Shown here piece after piece: positions 35,354 through 47,472 of a DNA stretch of 64,000 nt. The stretch is from contig JBAJFE010000050.1 in assembly GCA_037903355.1 (NCBI GenBank), forward strand, positions 434,001 to 498,000, read 5' to 3'. Numbering within the stretch: the first letter of the stretch is position 1; each line of letters starts with the position of its first letter. Below the pieces are notes generated by a model. The model had not been told where the DNA came from. It ran no database searches and saw only the letters and a list, made by a program, of their open reading frames with translations. Position numbers and translations under genes: made by a program. The DNA comes from Trichuris trichiura. Its lineage: Eukaryota > Nematoda > Enoplea > Trichinellida > Trichuridae.

Positions 35354-38300
35354 TCAACGACTGCGTCTGCTGTGGACCGCCTCGGTGAGCTCTTTCCAAC
35401 GTCGATTGAAGAAGCGCCTAAGGCAATGACCTGCCTTACCAATTTTCGAGTCATCTTCGTTGAACGTTTGGCAGTTGTCAAATATTAAGTTAACATCTTT
35501 GATAAAATCTTCGCTCTTCTGATAGCTGTGCGAAATGAATTGATAGAAGATGATGAATGAGCGCGCACTAGGCGTTAACGTACACGTGAGTAATCAGCTT
35601 TGAATGAATGGTCGAGAGATCCATTGGTCTTTTGATAACCCTTTTGTACAATGGAATGACTTTTGTATCGACGGGTAATTTGAAAGGCCACGAGTCCTTG
35701 TGCGCGTCCAACTCAGCCAGAATGATCCTGCAACATCATGAACGATCTTTGAAGTCGTACAAACTAGCGGTGACGAAGACGAACCCGCATATCTCTTCGT
35801 ACTCCAAACGGTTGTAAGTAACAGTAGAGTCGGCCTTTTTTCCTTTACTGTTTGTTCTCTTCTCATTGGTTTGCTTTTGCTTTTTGGCCACTTCGACGGC
35901 TGCTTTTTTACCCGTCTCCGCAACGATGGCGTTCGGTCGTTTTGCCGCTATTTTTCTCCCGTTGCATTTGACCTGCAAAAAATTATGCAAATAATTGCCA
36001 GCCGCCGCGACCAATCGGGATGTGGCAGCAACCTTCGAGCATCCCTGACAAAGCCAATCAGGTTTGAACTTCTTGTTCGGCTCCAATCCGAGGCAGTCGA
36101 AGTGAAATTCCCTTTTGCAGCTTGAACACGTGATCATTGGCAACGAAGAGTGTCGGCAGCATATTAAGCAGCATGAACGTCTAGTCGCCTAAAATTGTCA
36201 ACTTCATTCAAGGACGCGTTGGAACGCGCAAAGGCAACAACAGTATTAAAGAAACCTGACAATCAACTTGATGACAAGTACAGACCTCCTGGTAAAGCAC
36301 TTTTTTTCAGATAATTGGAAATTCTCCATTTGCCCGCATAGAATACAGTAACCTAACAATAATCAGGTTCCTTTTTTAAATATCATTACAGTAAGACAAA
36401 CTATAAGCCTTACATTTATGTTTAGGGTTAGGCGAGGGCAGAACAGGACGGTCGGCAAAGTCGCAATAATTGCCTAGTCGGTGTTGTTTATCATACTGTA
36501 TGACATTTAAAAGTAGAACAAACCTAATTATTCTTAGGATACTGTATTGTCTGCGAGCAACTAGAGGAAGAGAGCCGAAAAATACAAACGCGAGTGCGAA
36601 AAAAAACAGACTGACCTTAGCAACGCATTCAGGGCAGTACCAATCTTCGTCGGGAACCTTCTCCATTTTAGGCTGCAATTAATTGAACCAAAGTTAATTT
36701 GCATAAATTTGACGACGTTGACGTTACCTTGAAGCAATATGTATGATAACCTAAGTCGCAGCCGTCGCACAGAAGTAGCTGAGACTCATTGTTATCGTCC
36801 CGGCATATTTGACAAGACTGAAAAAGAAAATAGCTTTATGAATGAAAGTGAGAGAATTGGGAAAACTGACCGCTTTCATTATTGACTTTTCCCAAGCGAC
36901 GAACGACTCGAGTGCGTCAACGCACATATGCAACTTGGCTGCCGTTTGAGCAACGTGAACGCCCGCTCGCCAAGTGGACAACTGAATCGGCACGCAAAGA
37001 TGGTCGTCGCATTCCATCAAAGCTAAAGGGCAAAAAGGCATCTCAAGTTTCGTTGGTCGTCATTATTCAAATTTTTGTCTCTGCAACGTACCAACCGCTG
37101 TCACCTTTGCCGGTTCACCCGTTGGCGTCGGAGAGGAAACCAGCTTCATTTGGCTGCTGGCCAATAAAGCGATAAGATCAAATTCATATTTCTCTTTGTT
37201 TTCTTATCAAAAGAACTTACTTATTGACGAAAGGCAAAAAGTAGCGACGCTCAATGTTGCGTTCCAAATTCAATAACCGCTCCTGAATGAGGCGCACTCG
37301 GTCGGCGTCCGTACAACCGTCCAATTGTTCGTACTCGTTGGGATCACCGGGAGTCCAACCCTTGAATGGTCATTTTTTAATTGATGAATGAAAAAGATGA
37401 ATGAGTCGACACTACGTTGACGTGTATGTTTGCTTGAAAGCACTTCTCTTCCAAGGCAGCGAGCGCGCTGAAGACGCGCTTCAACTCTTCGCCGAAGCTT
37501 CCGGGATCCATTGGCGTAGCGGCGTTCAGCGATGCAATCCCTATATTAAATAGCGGCGACGATAAATATGAATGAATGGGTGGTTAAGCTATGTGTACGT
37601 ACGCTTTTTGCCGCGAAAGGCACTTTCTTTGCACAATTCTCCGTGCTTGATCAAGCTACGATTGAATAACCTTTCTCGTATACCCTTTTGATTCAACGAT
37701 TGAGACAAGGCGTCGAATTGCTCAACGCTCTCTACTATCCACCATCCATTCTGCTTTTCATTCAGTCGCCCACGATCATTCATTAAGCATTTTTTGTCAA
37801 TGGGCCAACTTTGATCGTCGTCATTTTGGCTAGCAATGGTTTCTACGAGCGCGTCGACGCATTGTCGTACGTGCAAACTGGCGCCACTTCCGTCCTGCCA
37901 AAGTAGTTCCGGTTTGAGGTAACGTCTATTGAGCGCCGGATTGCTGCGACAAGAAGATTCAACCGACTCCAATAGGACACCGCCATATTCGGGCAATGTC
38001 CAATAATATCGTTGGTAACGATCCTGCCCCAACGGGAGGCAACGAATTTTGTACGAACTATCGCTTATGGTGAAGCGCATTGTTTCCACTTCCTTTGGAA
38101 AGATGAATCATCATAATCATTGTCGGGATGGAATGTTGATACTAACTTTGGAGAGAAGCTCGATTCTTTGGTCGATTTGATCCGGCTGCAGCGCTCTTTC
38201 TTCCGACGACAGTTCGTGCTCGAAACAAGCTTCCTTTTCGGTCTTTACAGTACTCACGCTGGCACCTTGAGCGCAATCGTCTTCTTCTTCATCGTCCGCT

Positions 38301-41300
38301 GCTGACGTGGACGGTTTTGGATCGGCGCTGCTTTTCAACTTATCCGAACGTAAAGTGCGCAAACTAAGAAAAGACGGCATAGCGAAAGAGCGGGAAAGCG
38401 ACGAAGAAGTAGAAGAGAAAACGTACGCTCTAATTTTTCCCTTTATTGCCCACTTGTCGCTTTTCAGTTTTGCAAGAACTTCAATGCTATTTTCAATTTC
38501 GCGAACGACGTTGCGACAATAGAGAAGCTCGTCGCACATGTAGGCCAATATGCGACTTTTCACTGTTGCTTCGAGGCTGTCAAAAGAGGCGTGTTCAAGA
38601 AAGGCGGCCATCTGAAAGTGTAAAATGTTTTTTCCTTTGAAAAAATTTGCATTTTTTTTGAAATGTCGCTTACTTCGGGACCGTTTTGATCCCTTCTTGA
38701 GGCAAGAAACATTCGCAGCAGCTCGCTGTAATTGTTGTTGGTTACGGCGAGTTCGCGCAATGGTTGACCCGTACAAGTGCGACTCAAATTGCCCGAAGGA
38801 AGGCCGGGATACTCGAGCACGAGAGTTAACAGAATTTTCGTAAGTGAAATCACCGAATGACGATGAGTTGGATCGTTCAGCAAACCGGCGTGCATTGCCG
38901 AAAGCGACGGTATCTCGTCCTTGTCTTCAATGGAAAAATGTCATAGGCACAATGTAGTTGTCGCAAAAATTGCCTTTTACCTATTTTGAGCACGTCGCCA
39001 AAGGTTGCCAAAAAATGCATGACGAGCAGAAGGTCGGCAAATGCCCCTCCGTCGAGCTGAAGATTTTGAACGCGCGGGAATTCCGGAAGTTGCTTAAAAA
39101 AAGAAAAGAATACTTCAAAATTTGGGGACAACCAACAAGTTTATAAATGATACTTTTGTTTGCTCGATTTCCATATCTTCGACGGGCATACGCATTTGAC
39201 GAAATCTTGCCAACTTGCCTTGCAAGTCGAGCTGAAAAAGTTGTATTTTTTTAAATTCACCCAAAAGTATGAATGGGCGGCCAAGTACTGTACTACCTTA
39301 CGTTGTTCTTCGCGTTGTTTGTTCACTTGTTCAATGGCTCTGCGAACCTCTTGTCCAGCTTGTTGCCTTTTCAATCGGCTTTGATCCTTTTGAAAGAAAG
39401 AATCTTGTAAAGAAGAATGTCTTTACGTTGTTTACTCACTGCGCAATTGTCCGTCTTGTCGGCGCCTTTCAACTGATTCATAACTGAAGATAAGAAAGCA
39501 AAAGTATTGTCTTAAAGAAGAGAATTTTAATTGAGAAATGAATGGACCTTTTTGTCGAAGCAAAGCTCTTGTGCCAACGTTGCGACGTTTCACCGAAGCG
39601 GCGACGGTCCCTCGAGCACGACTACTTCCTGCTGCAAAAACGACGCAGGAGAATATATACCTTTTTTGGATTTAAAAAAAAAAAGCTAATTAGAAACGTA
39701 CCGGCAGAAGCTCGACAACTGCTGGTCGAAGCGGTGGAGAGCTTCTTCAGTTGCTTAACAATGTTGGCTACTTCACAATCGGACAGTCGAACAAGACCCT
39801 AAACGACGCAAGCCATTGATTCATTGAACTGAATTGCGATAGTACGGAGAACGTACGTTCCTGACGCCATCCTGTTTGTTGTATAGAAATTCGCCGACAA
39901 CGATCTTTGAACTAAGACTGAAATTCTCTCTGGACATGTTCGATATGCCCTGCTTGCGAAGATACTGAAATACGGAACAACGTATGGACGCGTTGTAAGA
40001 AAAAAAACAAACAGGTCAGTGCTTGTATGCCTATTCATTTTTTTGTAGTCGCTTTACAAGCTAAATTAACTTTGAACAACCCTAAGTGACGTCATGTAAG
40101 GGGAATGACGTGTTAACTTTTACGTCACTATTCAAATTTCGTTACGTTTTTTGTCTAAAAAATGACCGCCTACGATATATATATATAGGCCACTTAAAGT
40201 GGGCGAGAAATTGTTTTTATTTAAGCTATCGCGTAGTTACGGGCGAAAAGTGCGTGAAGATAGCAATGACAACACAGTTTAGGCGTTTCAACTTTTTTGT
40301 TCTTACCTGAGTACGCATTTATGAAAAACGAACTTTAAAATGAGCAATTTATTTATCATTGTTATTAATTAACGTAATAGAAGAACCGGTATGAACAAAA
40401 AAGCGATAAGCGATAAGACTTTGTTGAAGTTTGAGCACACATTTTTAAAAATGATTGTAAGAAACCTGAGCATCATTCAATCGAAGCGTCTATTTTCTCA
40501 GCTTAAAGGGTGATTCTGAATTTTGTTTACGTCGATATTTGGCAGAAGTAAAAGGCAACAACCTTAATTCAGCTTACACACTTAGAATTATGTACGAATG
40601 TACGAGAGAATAGTGATGACCGCCGTGTAGTTACAAAAATGTTGATTTTGCGATCCGAGAAAAATGCTAAAGAAATTTCGGCGCGTCGAAAATAGATTCG
40701 AACTACCGTGGCACCCTGAAATTCGCGAATTTCGGGCGGACAACCAACAAAGGCTTATAAATACAGTAATACCCTGAAAATCACATTTTTGAATCTGCGA
40801 CTTCGCGAACTTGCGTATTTCTAACTTTGATATTCGCTAAGCGCGCAGATGTAAGCCGTAAACCTTTTCGTGACCAATAATTTACATATTTAATTTCTTG
40901 AGTTAATTTATTCAGAATAATTGTAGATGCTTACAAAAAACAATGTTCTTCTTACCGTATCCCCATACACTGCATTTATTTCTATCGTAGTTCTAACTTA
41001 AATACAAAACACAAACATGTGCTTATATAGGCTTTTGTTAATAGGGCATTTTCAAATTTCGCGGGTGATCTAGTAACGTAAGTCTCGCGAATTTTAGGTT
41101 ACTACCGTACATGTTTTTGCATTTCACATTTGAACAAACTCAGCCTAAGCGGATATAGTAAATATAATATTATTTTTATGAAATCATCTCTATTTATTAT
41201 TACTATTCAAAAATTAACGCTAAAAAGAATTTATACAACTTAGCGACTATAAAAAAAAAATCTAACAAGTTTCAAGTGTTAGGACAAAATACGCGATTAA

Positions 41301-44300
41301 AGTAGGCGATAAGTTGTTTTCATTTAAGCTATCGCGTACTTACGGGCGAAAAGTGCGAAAAGTTTCATCGTCTGGTATTACGCGCATGTAGCAACAGCTT
41401 AATAATGGGTATTTATCAATAATAGGAATAAATGCATACCCGAATAACTTCAGCGTAGGAACCGAGTCGTTTACCGCATGGCGCGTAATATAGAACATCA
41501 CCACGAACACCCGAAGGAGATATGTGACGTATTATAGTCTGACGACGCCAACCGTGTGCCAACGGCACTCTAAGCAACTCCAAGTCGACCATCGCCTTAC
41601 GATGACCTTCAGATGACGTCATAGCTGCTGCTTCTTCCGCGTCTGATATTTTTTCTAAATGAAATACTTAAACTTTTGAAAACCCAACTAAATATTTGCA
41701 TACGTGAATCATTTGCATAATCAACAGCGACGGTCGATCGTTGCGCCAAATGGTTACGGGCATCGTCGTGGCCATCGAAAAGAGTGTTCGTATGATCGTT
41801 GAGATCGTTTTCTTCTTTTTTCACAACAACATGACTACTACTCAACTTTTCACTGTCGTTAGCAATGGTGACAGCGCCTATGGCCGCTTCGCCTCTTCGA
41901 AGAGCCAACTGTTCCCTAACGGTATAGCCGCCGCGCGAACCGCGACCAGAACGCCTTGAAGACCCTCTCCCTGAGAAACGACCGCGCCCTCTACCGACGG
42001 ATGGACATTTTTGGAATTGTCGTACATTGCGACCAGGAAACGTTAGGAAATGTTGATACTGAGCCGGAAGTGCACTCTCGTATGCTGCAACCAAATCGGA
42101 GGCGAATGCCATATCCCGCTGGCAACTGACAACATTGTCTATTGTATCGTCAAGTGAACTTCTCGCCACTGCATCATTGGACGAATGTTCCGACGAGTCA
42201 TCAAGAGATATTGTAGCCGGTCGTCCTCGACTGCCTCTACGTCGACCCGATCGACCTTGTCCGTATATTCGTCCACGATACGAGGAACCACCAGCAGCAG
42301 CAGCGCCGCTAGCAGTAGCAGCAACAGCAGAAGCATTACGATGGTAACGATGACTTTGCGAACTCATAGACGACGAGGACGACGGTTCATGAGCATAAGT
42401 GGAGGCAAGAATCGATGGGGAATTTGCATTCATAAACATACCACTTTGCAAACTGGAAAGGAACAGCTGATTGGACAATGCAGCCCACGCAACAGCGGAT
42501 GCGTTTAATAAATTTTGATCCAACTGCATATTGGCCATACTTTCATTTGTTGACGTACAAAGATCACTTGTTGGATCCCCGTCGGAAGCGTTCGCATCTT
42601 TGCTTACGTCATCCTCTGACGTCATTGGCATCTCGGACGAAGATTGACAAGAAGCCGCTGCCGCCGCGTCTACTACGCCATTGCAACTGTCGTTAACGGA
42701 AGTTGTTGTTGCCGAAGTGCAAAGGCGCTTCGACGCATTCGGTACATCGTCCGAAGTGTTGGAACGCTTTTTGGAAAAATCTATGGGCGCTATGGGGGAT
42801 TGTTCGTCGATTGAATTGCCGCCGCCGTGTTCCGACCGATTGGCGCCATTGCTATCCGCGGCGTTTGCCGTTGGGACAAATGGACTTTTCCTGCTTTCTT
42901 CAATCCTTTGTCTTTCCGGGCTTAAATGGGACGACGGCTCCAACAAGACACCTCGTCCGTGCGGACTGCTCATTGGCCTTTCTCTTGAACGCTCTTTGCT
43001 ACGCAACGCTGATTGGTCAACCGCGACTGGAATGGTAAGTGCAAATTAGTTGTATAAATTTGCATAAGCGCGCGCGTCTGCAATTTAGTTTTGAGACGTC
43101 TTCTTAAAAAAACCACTTTAAAAAACCAACTGTCATTGACTCGCAAGTTGCAAAAAAATAGTTAAAAAGAAGACTTTTAAACTAAGCTAAACGCTAAGCT
43201 GTATGCCGTTACGAAGCGCCAAACAATTCCTACAGTAATTTAAACTTTAACTGATTCACTTGTTAAAAAAAGACTTTTGTTACAAAGCTTTCGGGATTGC
43301 ACTTCTCCAGCCGCATTCGTCGGAATTCGGCGGAGAGCTTAAGGCGCTCAAATCTCTGTTAAAGGATAGGCAGCTTTAGGGAAGATACATTTTACGATCG
43401 CAAAAGCGGTCTATCCAATAAAGAGCCGACAAAAGCCAATCCAATCGTTTTAAATCTAAGCGATCTTAGCGCCCCCTTTAAGAGCGGAAAGATTGCCAAC
43501 TGTTGACTGATGGCGACTGAGCAAAGCGGACTGTAATTTTCAAACGTTTGAAAAGAGTAAGACAACGACATGCACGCGATTAGGGTCGCGGTTTTAACTT
43601 AAATATTTGCATATCGGCTTCTGGCTCTCTTAACGTTGTGACAATGGAACATTGGCGCGCGTATGCAGTGCCGGTGGAGTGCATTGATTTTCGGCGATGA
43701 CCCGCCGCACAACACATTCGTTGTTCTAACGCGTTCATTGTCGAAATGGTTAAGTACACTTAAGCGACGTTGAAAAGACTTGGTTGTTCAGCTCAGCCCG
43801 AATGGTCAAGCGGGTCATCATAGTCGCTTGGGCGTACGCACAATGCAAAACCAGTCGACCTGTCCCATCCGGCGCGCTTACACGCATTTCGAAGGACATT
43901 GACTATTATTGCTATTATTCGCGTACAGCTTAACAGTCATTGGGCGTCATTGAATCGTTGAAAAATTTCTAAACCAATTGCCAAACTAAATTTCAGTCGT
44001 ACAATGACGATTAATCAAAAAAAAAAGATGACTCCGTTTACTAAAACGTCGTTGACTTTGGAGTCTTTAAAAAAAATTAGAAATACCAATTGTCACTTTT
44101 GACGTAAGTTAAATTAATCACCGCTCGGTGGCGTTGCGCTAAAAATAATTTTAGAGGGAAAAAACTAATTTAGAGAAGATAACGAAGTGCGATACAGTAC
44201 GCGCATAACAAAGTGGCTTGGATTCTTGCGAAGGCTATTCCCGCCTCTTTGCCAACGAACGCGAATGTTTCGCGGAGTTCACTGTGGTCAGCAGTGACCA

Positions 44301-47300
44301 GAAGAGGAGCAAAAAAGAAAATAGCGCAGCCACGGCTGTTGCTATGCAAATTTTCTTATCCGCAGCGAGAGAATTGACTTTGTTCTAAGTAGCTTCGATG
44401 TGGCAATATTCAGCCAAGATGATAATGTTGGACAAAAGGGGAAACCTTTTGGAAGGAGAGCGCGCGGCGAGTCGCTACAACGTAGATGGCAATAAATGAA
44501 CGGGAACAAATGCTGATGAACAAACGAAGATGACATCGACAGCTCGTCGATTCGACGACTTCTATTCACCGACTGACATTTCTCCGTACTGATGCGGCGC
44601 TGCATTGGAGAGCGCCTAACCGTTCCGAGTTTCGAACAAAGGACTTACGCAAACGTTACATCGCAGGACTGTCACACCCAGAGCAACACGACAACAGATA
44701 AGCTAAAAAGCAGACGATAAATGTAGCAAAAGTTTCATCTGGAAAAATTGGCCATTCTGCAACGGAGCCTAAGAAAGGAGGAGGAGATACAAACGATAAA
44801 GCACTTGCAAAAGCTGCCATATACGGACGTACAACTTGGTGCCTCAAATAAGTCGGTTTAGCTCGTCTCGACGTTGACGTCTTGAAACGCGTTGAACCCT
44901 CACTAAGACGAATCATTGAGGGTGCAGCAGCCTGGCGATAGGGAAAATGAAAACAATGAGAAAGAGGCTTAATAAGGGACGGATGTCATCAGTTGACACA
45001 TGGAACTCTTACGGTTTGAATGATAATTTTAAATGAGTGCAAATTCCCTTAACGAGTCGAGGCTGAACTCGTTAAGAGCTGAAAGCAAGAACTTGTTTGA
45101 AGAAAAATAGTCGTTGACCTTCAGTAAAAAAAAGCGCTCGTAATTACAACAGCATGACGACCAACAAGGCTGAATGAGAGTACGGAAAGTTAGGCATGCG
45201 GTCAGACCATGAGAAAACCCTTTTTTTTAGCTGTTTCAAGCAGACGCACTTATACCGTTGATGACAAGTCGCCAGAAACAGCCTAGGCGAGAAAAACTTT
45301 AACAGAAAGGGAAAGAACGAAAGGCGCAGTGAGTGCATGACGATAATTGACTCAGTGGTGCCATACCCCGTCGACTACTTAATGGTGACTTGTAGAAAGG
45401 ATGAACAAAAAACACTTACAGTATGTGCTTAAACAAATTAATCTGACCACGCTTGGTCACTAACTGTCTTTTTATTGCTTATTCTCTTTTGCAAATAACA
45501 CTATTAGATATGCGAAATTCGCTTAACATAATTAATTATCAACAATATGCCAATTAAAACAATGGTCTGCCCTTGATAAGGGTCACCGCCTCAGCTTAAT
45601 GAATTTTTGAGGATAAGAAGCGTCGATGAACTTCTTTATTGCTTTGGACGGTATGAACCGTTCTACGATTGCTACAACAAGTGAATTTTAAATTCAGCTT
45701 AGCAAAAGCAACGCCCTACCGTAAAACCGGAAGATATTTTTCCGGAATAGTCAAGATGCTTTCTCGCAAAAAAAAACTGATGTTCCTTGTTTCGCCGGCA
45801 AGCAATCAATAGTTGAATAGAGAAAAGAAAAGCAAAACCTTTCTTCTTTCTGCCGGGCCTACTAAAACGTTAAAACAAAAGGGAAAAGAAAGAATAAAAA
45901 GCGAAAATTTACATTATTGATCGACTGTGGGTGACGCGCCGACTTGGCAAACGTCCAAGGCGACGCGCAATTCAAATGTTCAAACTGGAAAAATTTGCAT
46001 AAACTGTCTGTCTGTCCAATCCGCTCAAGTTCGTTGCGGGCTGTCCAATCCGCTTGAGTGGATTGGACAGCCCGCAACGAGCTCCCCGAACGGCAACAGA
46101 ACAGAAGAAACGCTGGAATATTTTTTTAAAAAGCATTCCAATGGGCGACGATTTGACGATGTGCGCGGACTGGAACGACAAGCGGCACGGTAAGCAGACA
46201 ATTGTCTCGCTAAGCGTCTATCCAAAAATTCATTGCCGCTGCACCAATGGAGAAAAGTATCTTTGAATTTTCTATCCGCGCTGTTCAAAGCGATTAGGCG
46301 ATGACGTTCTCATTTTGAGCGCATTTAGTAGCCGAAGGGGAGCAGATGGCGCGTACATTATTTCGCATAACAACAGCGCGGCCATTCCGCCGCAACTGTC
46401 TATCTATTCCGCTGTCTCTCTATGTCAGTTGGTTGGACTGATAGGCGAATTGTCCCATTTGCCGCCGACGGAATCGACAACTGGGCAAAGTGCAAAGTCT
46501 CTATTCGCCAAGCGATAAACCTGGCCGAAAGTACGGTTCACAAGATCATTGACGGAGGCCAACCAACAAAGGCAGTCACAGTCGTGCGCTCTCCAATAGT
46601 CGACTAATTAATAAGACGAAAAGCGAGTGACCGACGACAACGGACGGCTTAGAGAGCGCAAAGTCCGCTCCTTCATTTCGGAAAACTGGAATCCTGACGA
46701 CACGGCCGTCCTCCGCCAGCACGAAAGGCAAGTAAATAAGCGGCAATGGTAAATTGGCTCGTCGGCCTTCTTACGTTGGTGAGAGTAAAATCGAAATGTC
46801 TCCTGCGACTTTTTCTCTCCCCGCGTTCTTCTTCATTTTAAAATAAGTATTGCCCCTACGCGCGCTGCTGTTAGGCAAAAGGCGCGTTGACACCCAGCGA
46901 GGAATAAAAAGCGCCTACCTGCGCCGGCGGCACTCTTTTGTCCCGCCATGGACAACTGCTGAAGCAAATCTGGAAAGCTTTCGCCGTTTGGGCATCCCGG
47001 CGGTGCCGGCGCGTTCATCGGCGGCGGTAAGGCGCCGCCAAATAGCGAAGCAAGGTAAAAGTAATCGGCTGCCGACGGCATTTGAGTTTGCCAAAATCCT
47101 TTAAAAGTACGACACGTTGCTTACGAGTCCGGAAGAAGCTGGGAAAGTTTGCAAACCTCCACTTCCGGTCATGAAGGGCGGTACAAAAGCCGCAAAAAAT
47201 GGATTCATAGGTGGCGCTGGCTGAGGTTGAGCTCCCATAAGCACCGAATGACTTGCGGCGGCACTACATGGTACGGACTCGACTGACGAGGAGGAACATG

Positions 47301-47472
47301 CCGGCGAGTCGGTTCGCTTCGATCTGATCGGTTCGGAGAGAGCTTCAAAAAAATGTATTACAAAGCTGATGCTAATCAGAAAACGATGGAAAGAAAAAAA
47401 CAAGAATGAGAACGCACCATTCGATTCCGAACAAGTTGACGTTGCTGTTGTCGTCGTCGTCGTAGTGTCCAT
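35354..47472 (-). CDS. BAZ2 / Toutatis-type bromodomain protein
   Basis: The regulatory subunit of a NoRC/ACF-like ISWI remodeller. Twenty-six exons, minus strand: 47472-47418, 47342-47157, 47068-46919, 43026-41704, 41642-41440, 39964-39857, 39798-39702, 39631-39548, 39483-39440, 39386-39297, 39231-39154, 39092-38981, 38924-38674, 38611-38427, 38363-38147, 38092-37603, 37540-37416, 37360-37221, 37156-37092, 37022-36871, 36817-36728, 36672-36616, 36188-36033, 35972-35785, 35727-35584 and 35525-35354. They total 1653 residues. Low-complexity N terminus with an RGRG-rich stretch; TAM/MBD (LAHGWRRQ, YYAPCGKRLGSYAEVIRYL) about 580-645; DDT about 806-860; PLGQDRYQRYYW; PHD1 (CQICRDDNNESQLLLCDGC) about 1387-1434; PHD2 about 1440-1485; bromodomain (YKRVIKRPMDLSTI, FDNCQTFNED with the acetyl-lysine Asn) about 1549-1635. 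The ATG at 47472 lies in CCACCGATGG. The exon 2 donor is uncertain. Confidence 0.92.
36189..36615 (-). repeat. Intron between the two PHD fingers, with foldback repeat copy D
   Basis: This 427-bp intron separates PHD1 (ending CVAK) from PHD2 (starting ATRRSCCLIC). At about 36360-36490 it holds the dispersed repeat: a CAGGTTCCTTT motif, ATTACAGTAAGACA, GCCTTACATTTATGTTTAGG, GGGCAGAACAGGA and GTCGCAATA. The left arm is degraded. Confidence 0.6.
40196..40254 (+). repeat. 59-bp direct repeat, copy 1
   Basis: Contains TTTAAGCTATCGCGTAGTTA and CGGGCGAAAAGTGCG. It recurs at 41299-41357 with about five differences by eye, in the same orientation, 1.1 kb away. Confidence 0.85.
40762..41109. mobile_element. 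TIR element (MITE candidate) in a BAZ2 intron
   Basis: A 348-bp segment that begins TACAGTAATACCCTGAAAAT and ends in the reverse complement of TACGGTAGTAACCTAAAATT, giving imperfect terminal inverted repeats of about 20 bp. It has no coding capacity. A related terminus (ACCGTGGCACCCTGAAATTC, followed by the palindrome GAAATTCGCGAATTTC) lies just upstream at about 40711-40737, suggesting nested copies. Confidence 0.6.
41299..41357 (+). repeat. 59-bp direct repeat, copy 2
   Basis: Partner of 40196-40254. The two copies bracket the TIR element, so they could be the ends of a larger element or a segmental duplication. Confidence 0.85.
44656..44916 (-). CDS. Possible small membrane protein nested in a BAZ2 intron
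   Basis: I do not recognise it. An 86-codon open frame starts with an ATG at 44916 (MIRLSEGSTRFKTSTSRRAK). It has a basic N terminus and one hydrophobic stretch near the end (FATFIVCFLAYLL followed by three cysteines). A short internal intron ending CTTTCTTAG is possible. Signal and composition are suggestive only, and chance is not excluded. Confidence 0.22.
   Translation of the reverse strand: MIRLSEGSTRFKTSTSRRAKPTYLRHQVVRPYMAAFASALSFVSPPPFLGSVAEWPIFPDETFATFIVCFLAYLLSCCSGCDSPAM
46031..46080. repeat. Perfect 21-bp inverted repeat, 8-nt loop
   Basis: Positions 46031-46051 (starting TCGTTGCGGGCTGTCC) are the exact reverse complement of 46060-46080, with loop GCTTGAGT. Part of the arm (TGTCCAATCCGCT) is also present just upstream at about 46012-46024, so the stem probably arose by inversion of a short duplicated segment. 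Confidence 0.95.

Larger units (their letters stand above)
39965..41439 (-). other. 1.48-kb intron splitting the TAM domain region
   Basis: Lies between EVIR and YLRKQGIS of the BAZ2-type protein, phase 0. It contains a short (AT)n tract at 40174-40187, a TIR element at 40762-41109, and two direct copies of a 59-bp segment flanking that element. No gene is seen. Confidence 0.85.
43027..46918 (-). other. 3.9-kb intron of the BAZ2-type gene
   Basis: Joins KSAAGAG to AVDQSALRSK in phase 1. It contains a perfect 21-bp hairpin and several open frames of 60-90 codons on both strands with no recognisable family. It may host regulatory sequence or an undetected nested gene; the best nested candidate is at 44656-44916. 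Confidence 0.7.

Noticed and set aside
40680..40740. Possible tRNA (GATTCGAAC in minus-strand T-loop position)
   Set aside because: Only a T-arm-like segment with two G-T pairs; no D-arm, anticodon arm or matching acceptor stem can be found. More likely a repeat terminus.
46315..46607. Plus-strand frames that look loosely transposase-like
   Set aside because: Short (61-67 codons), no DDE or helix-turn-helix motif that I can identify, and no TIRs at the borders.
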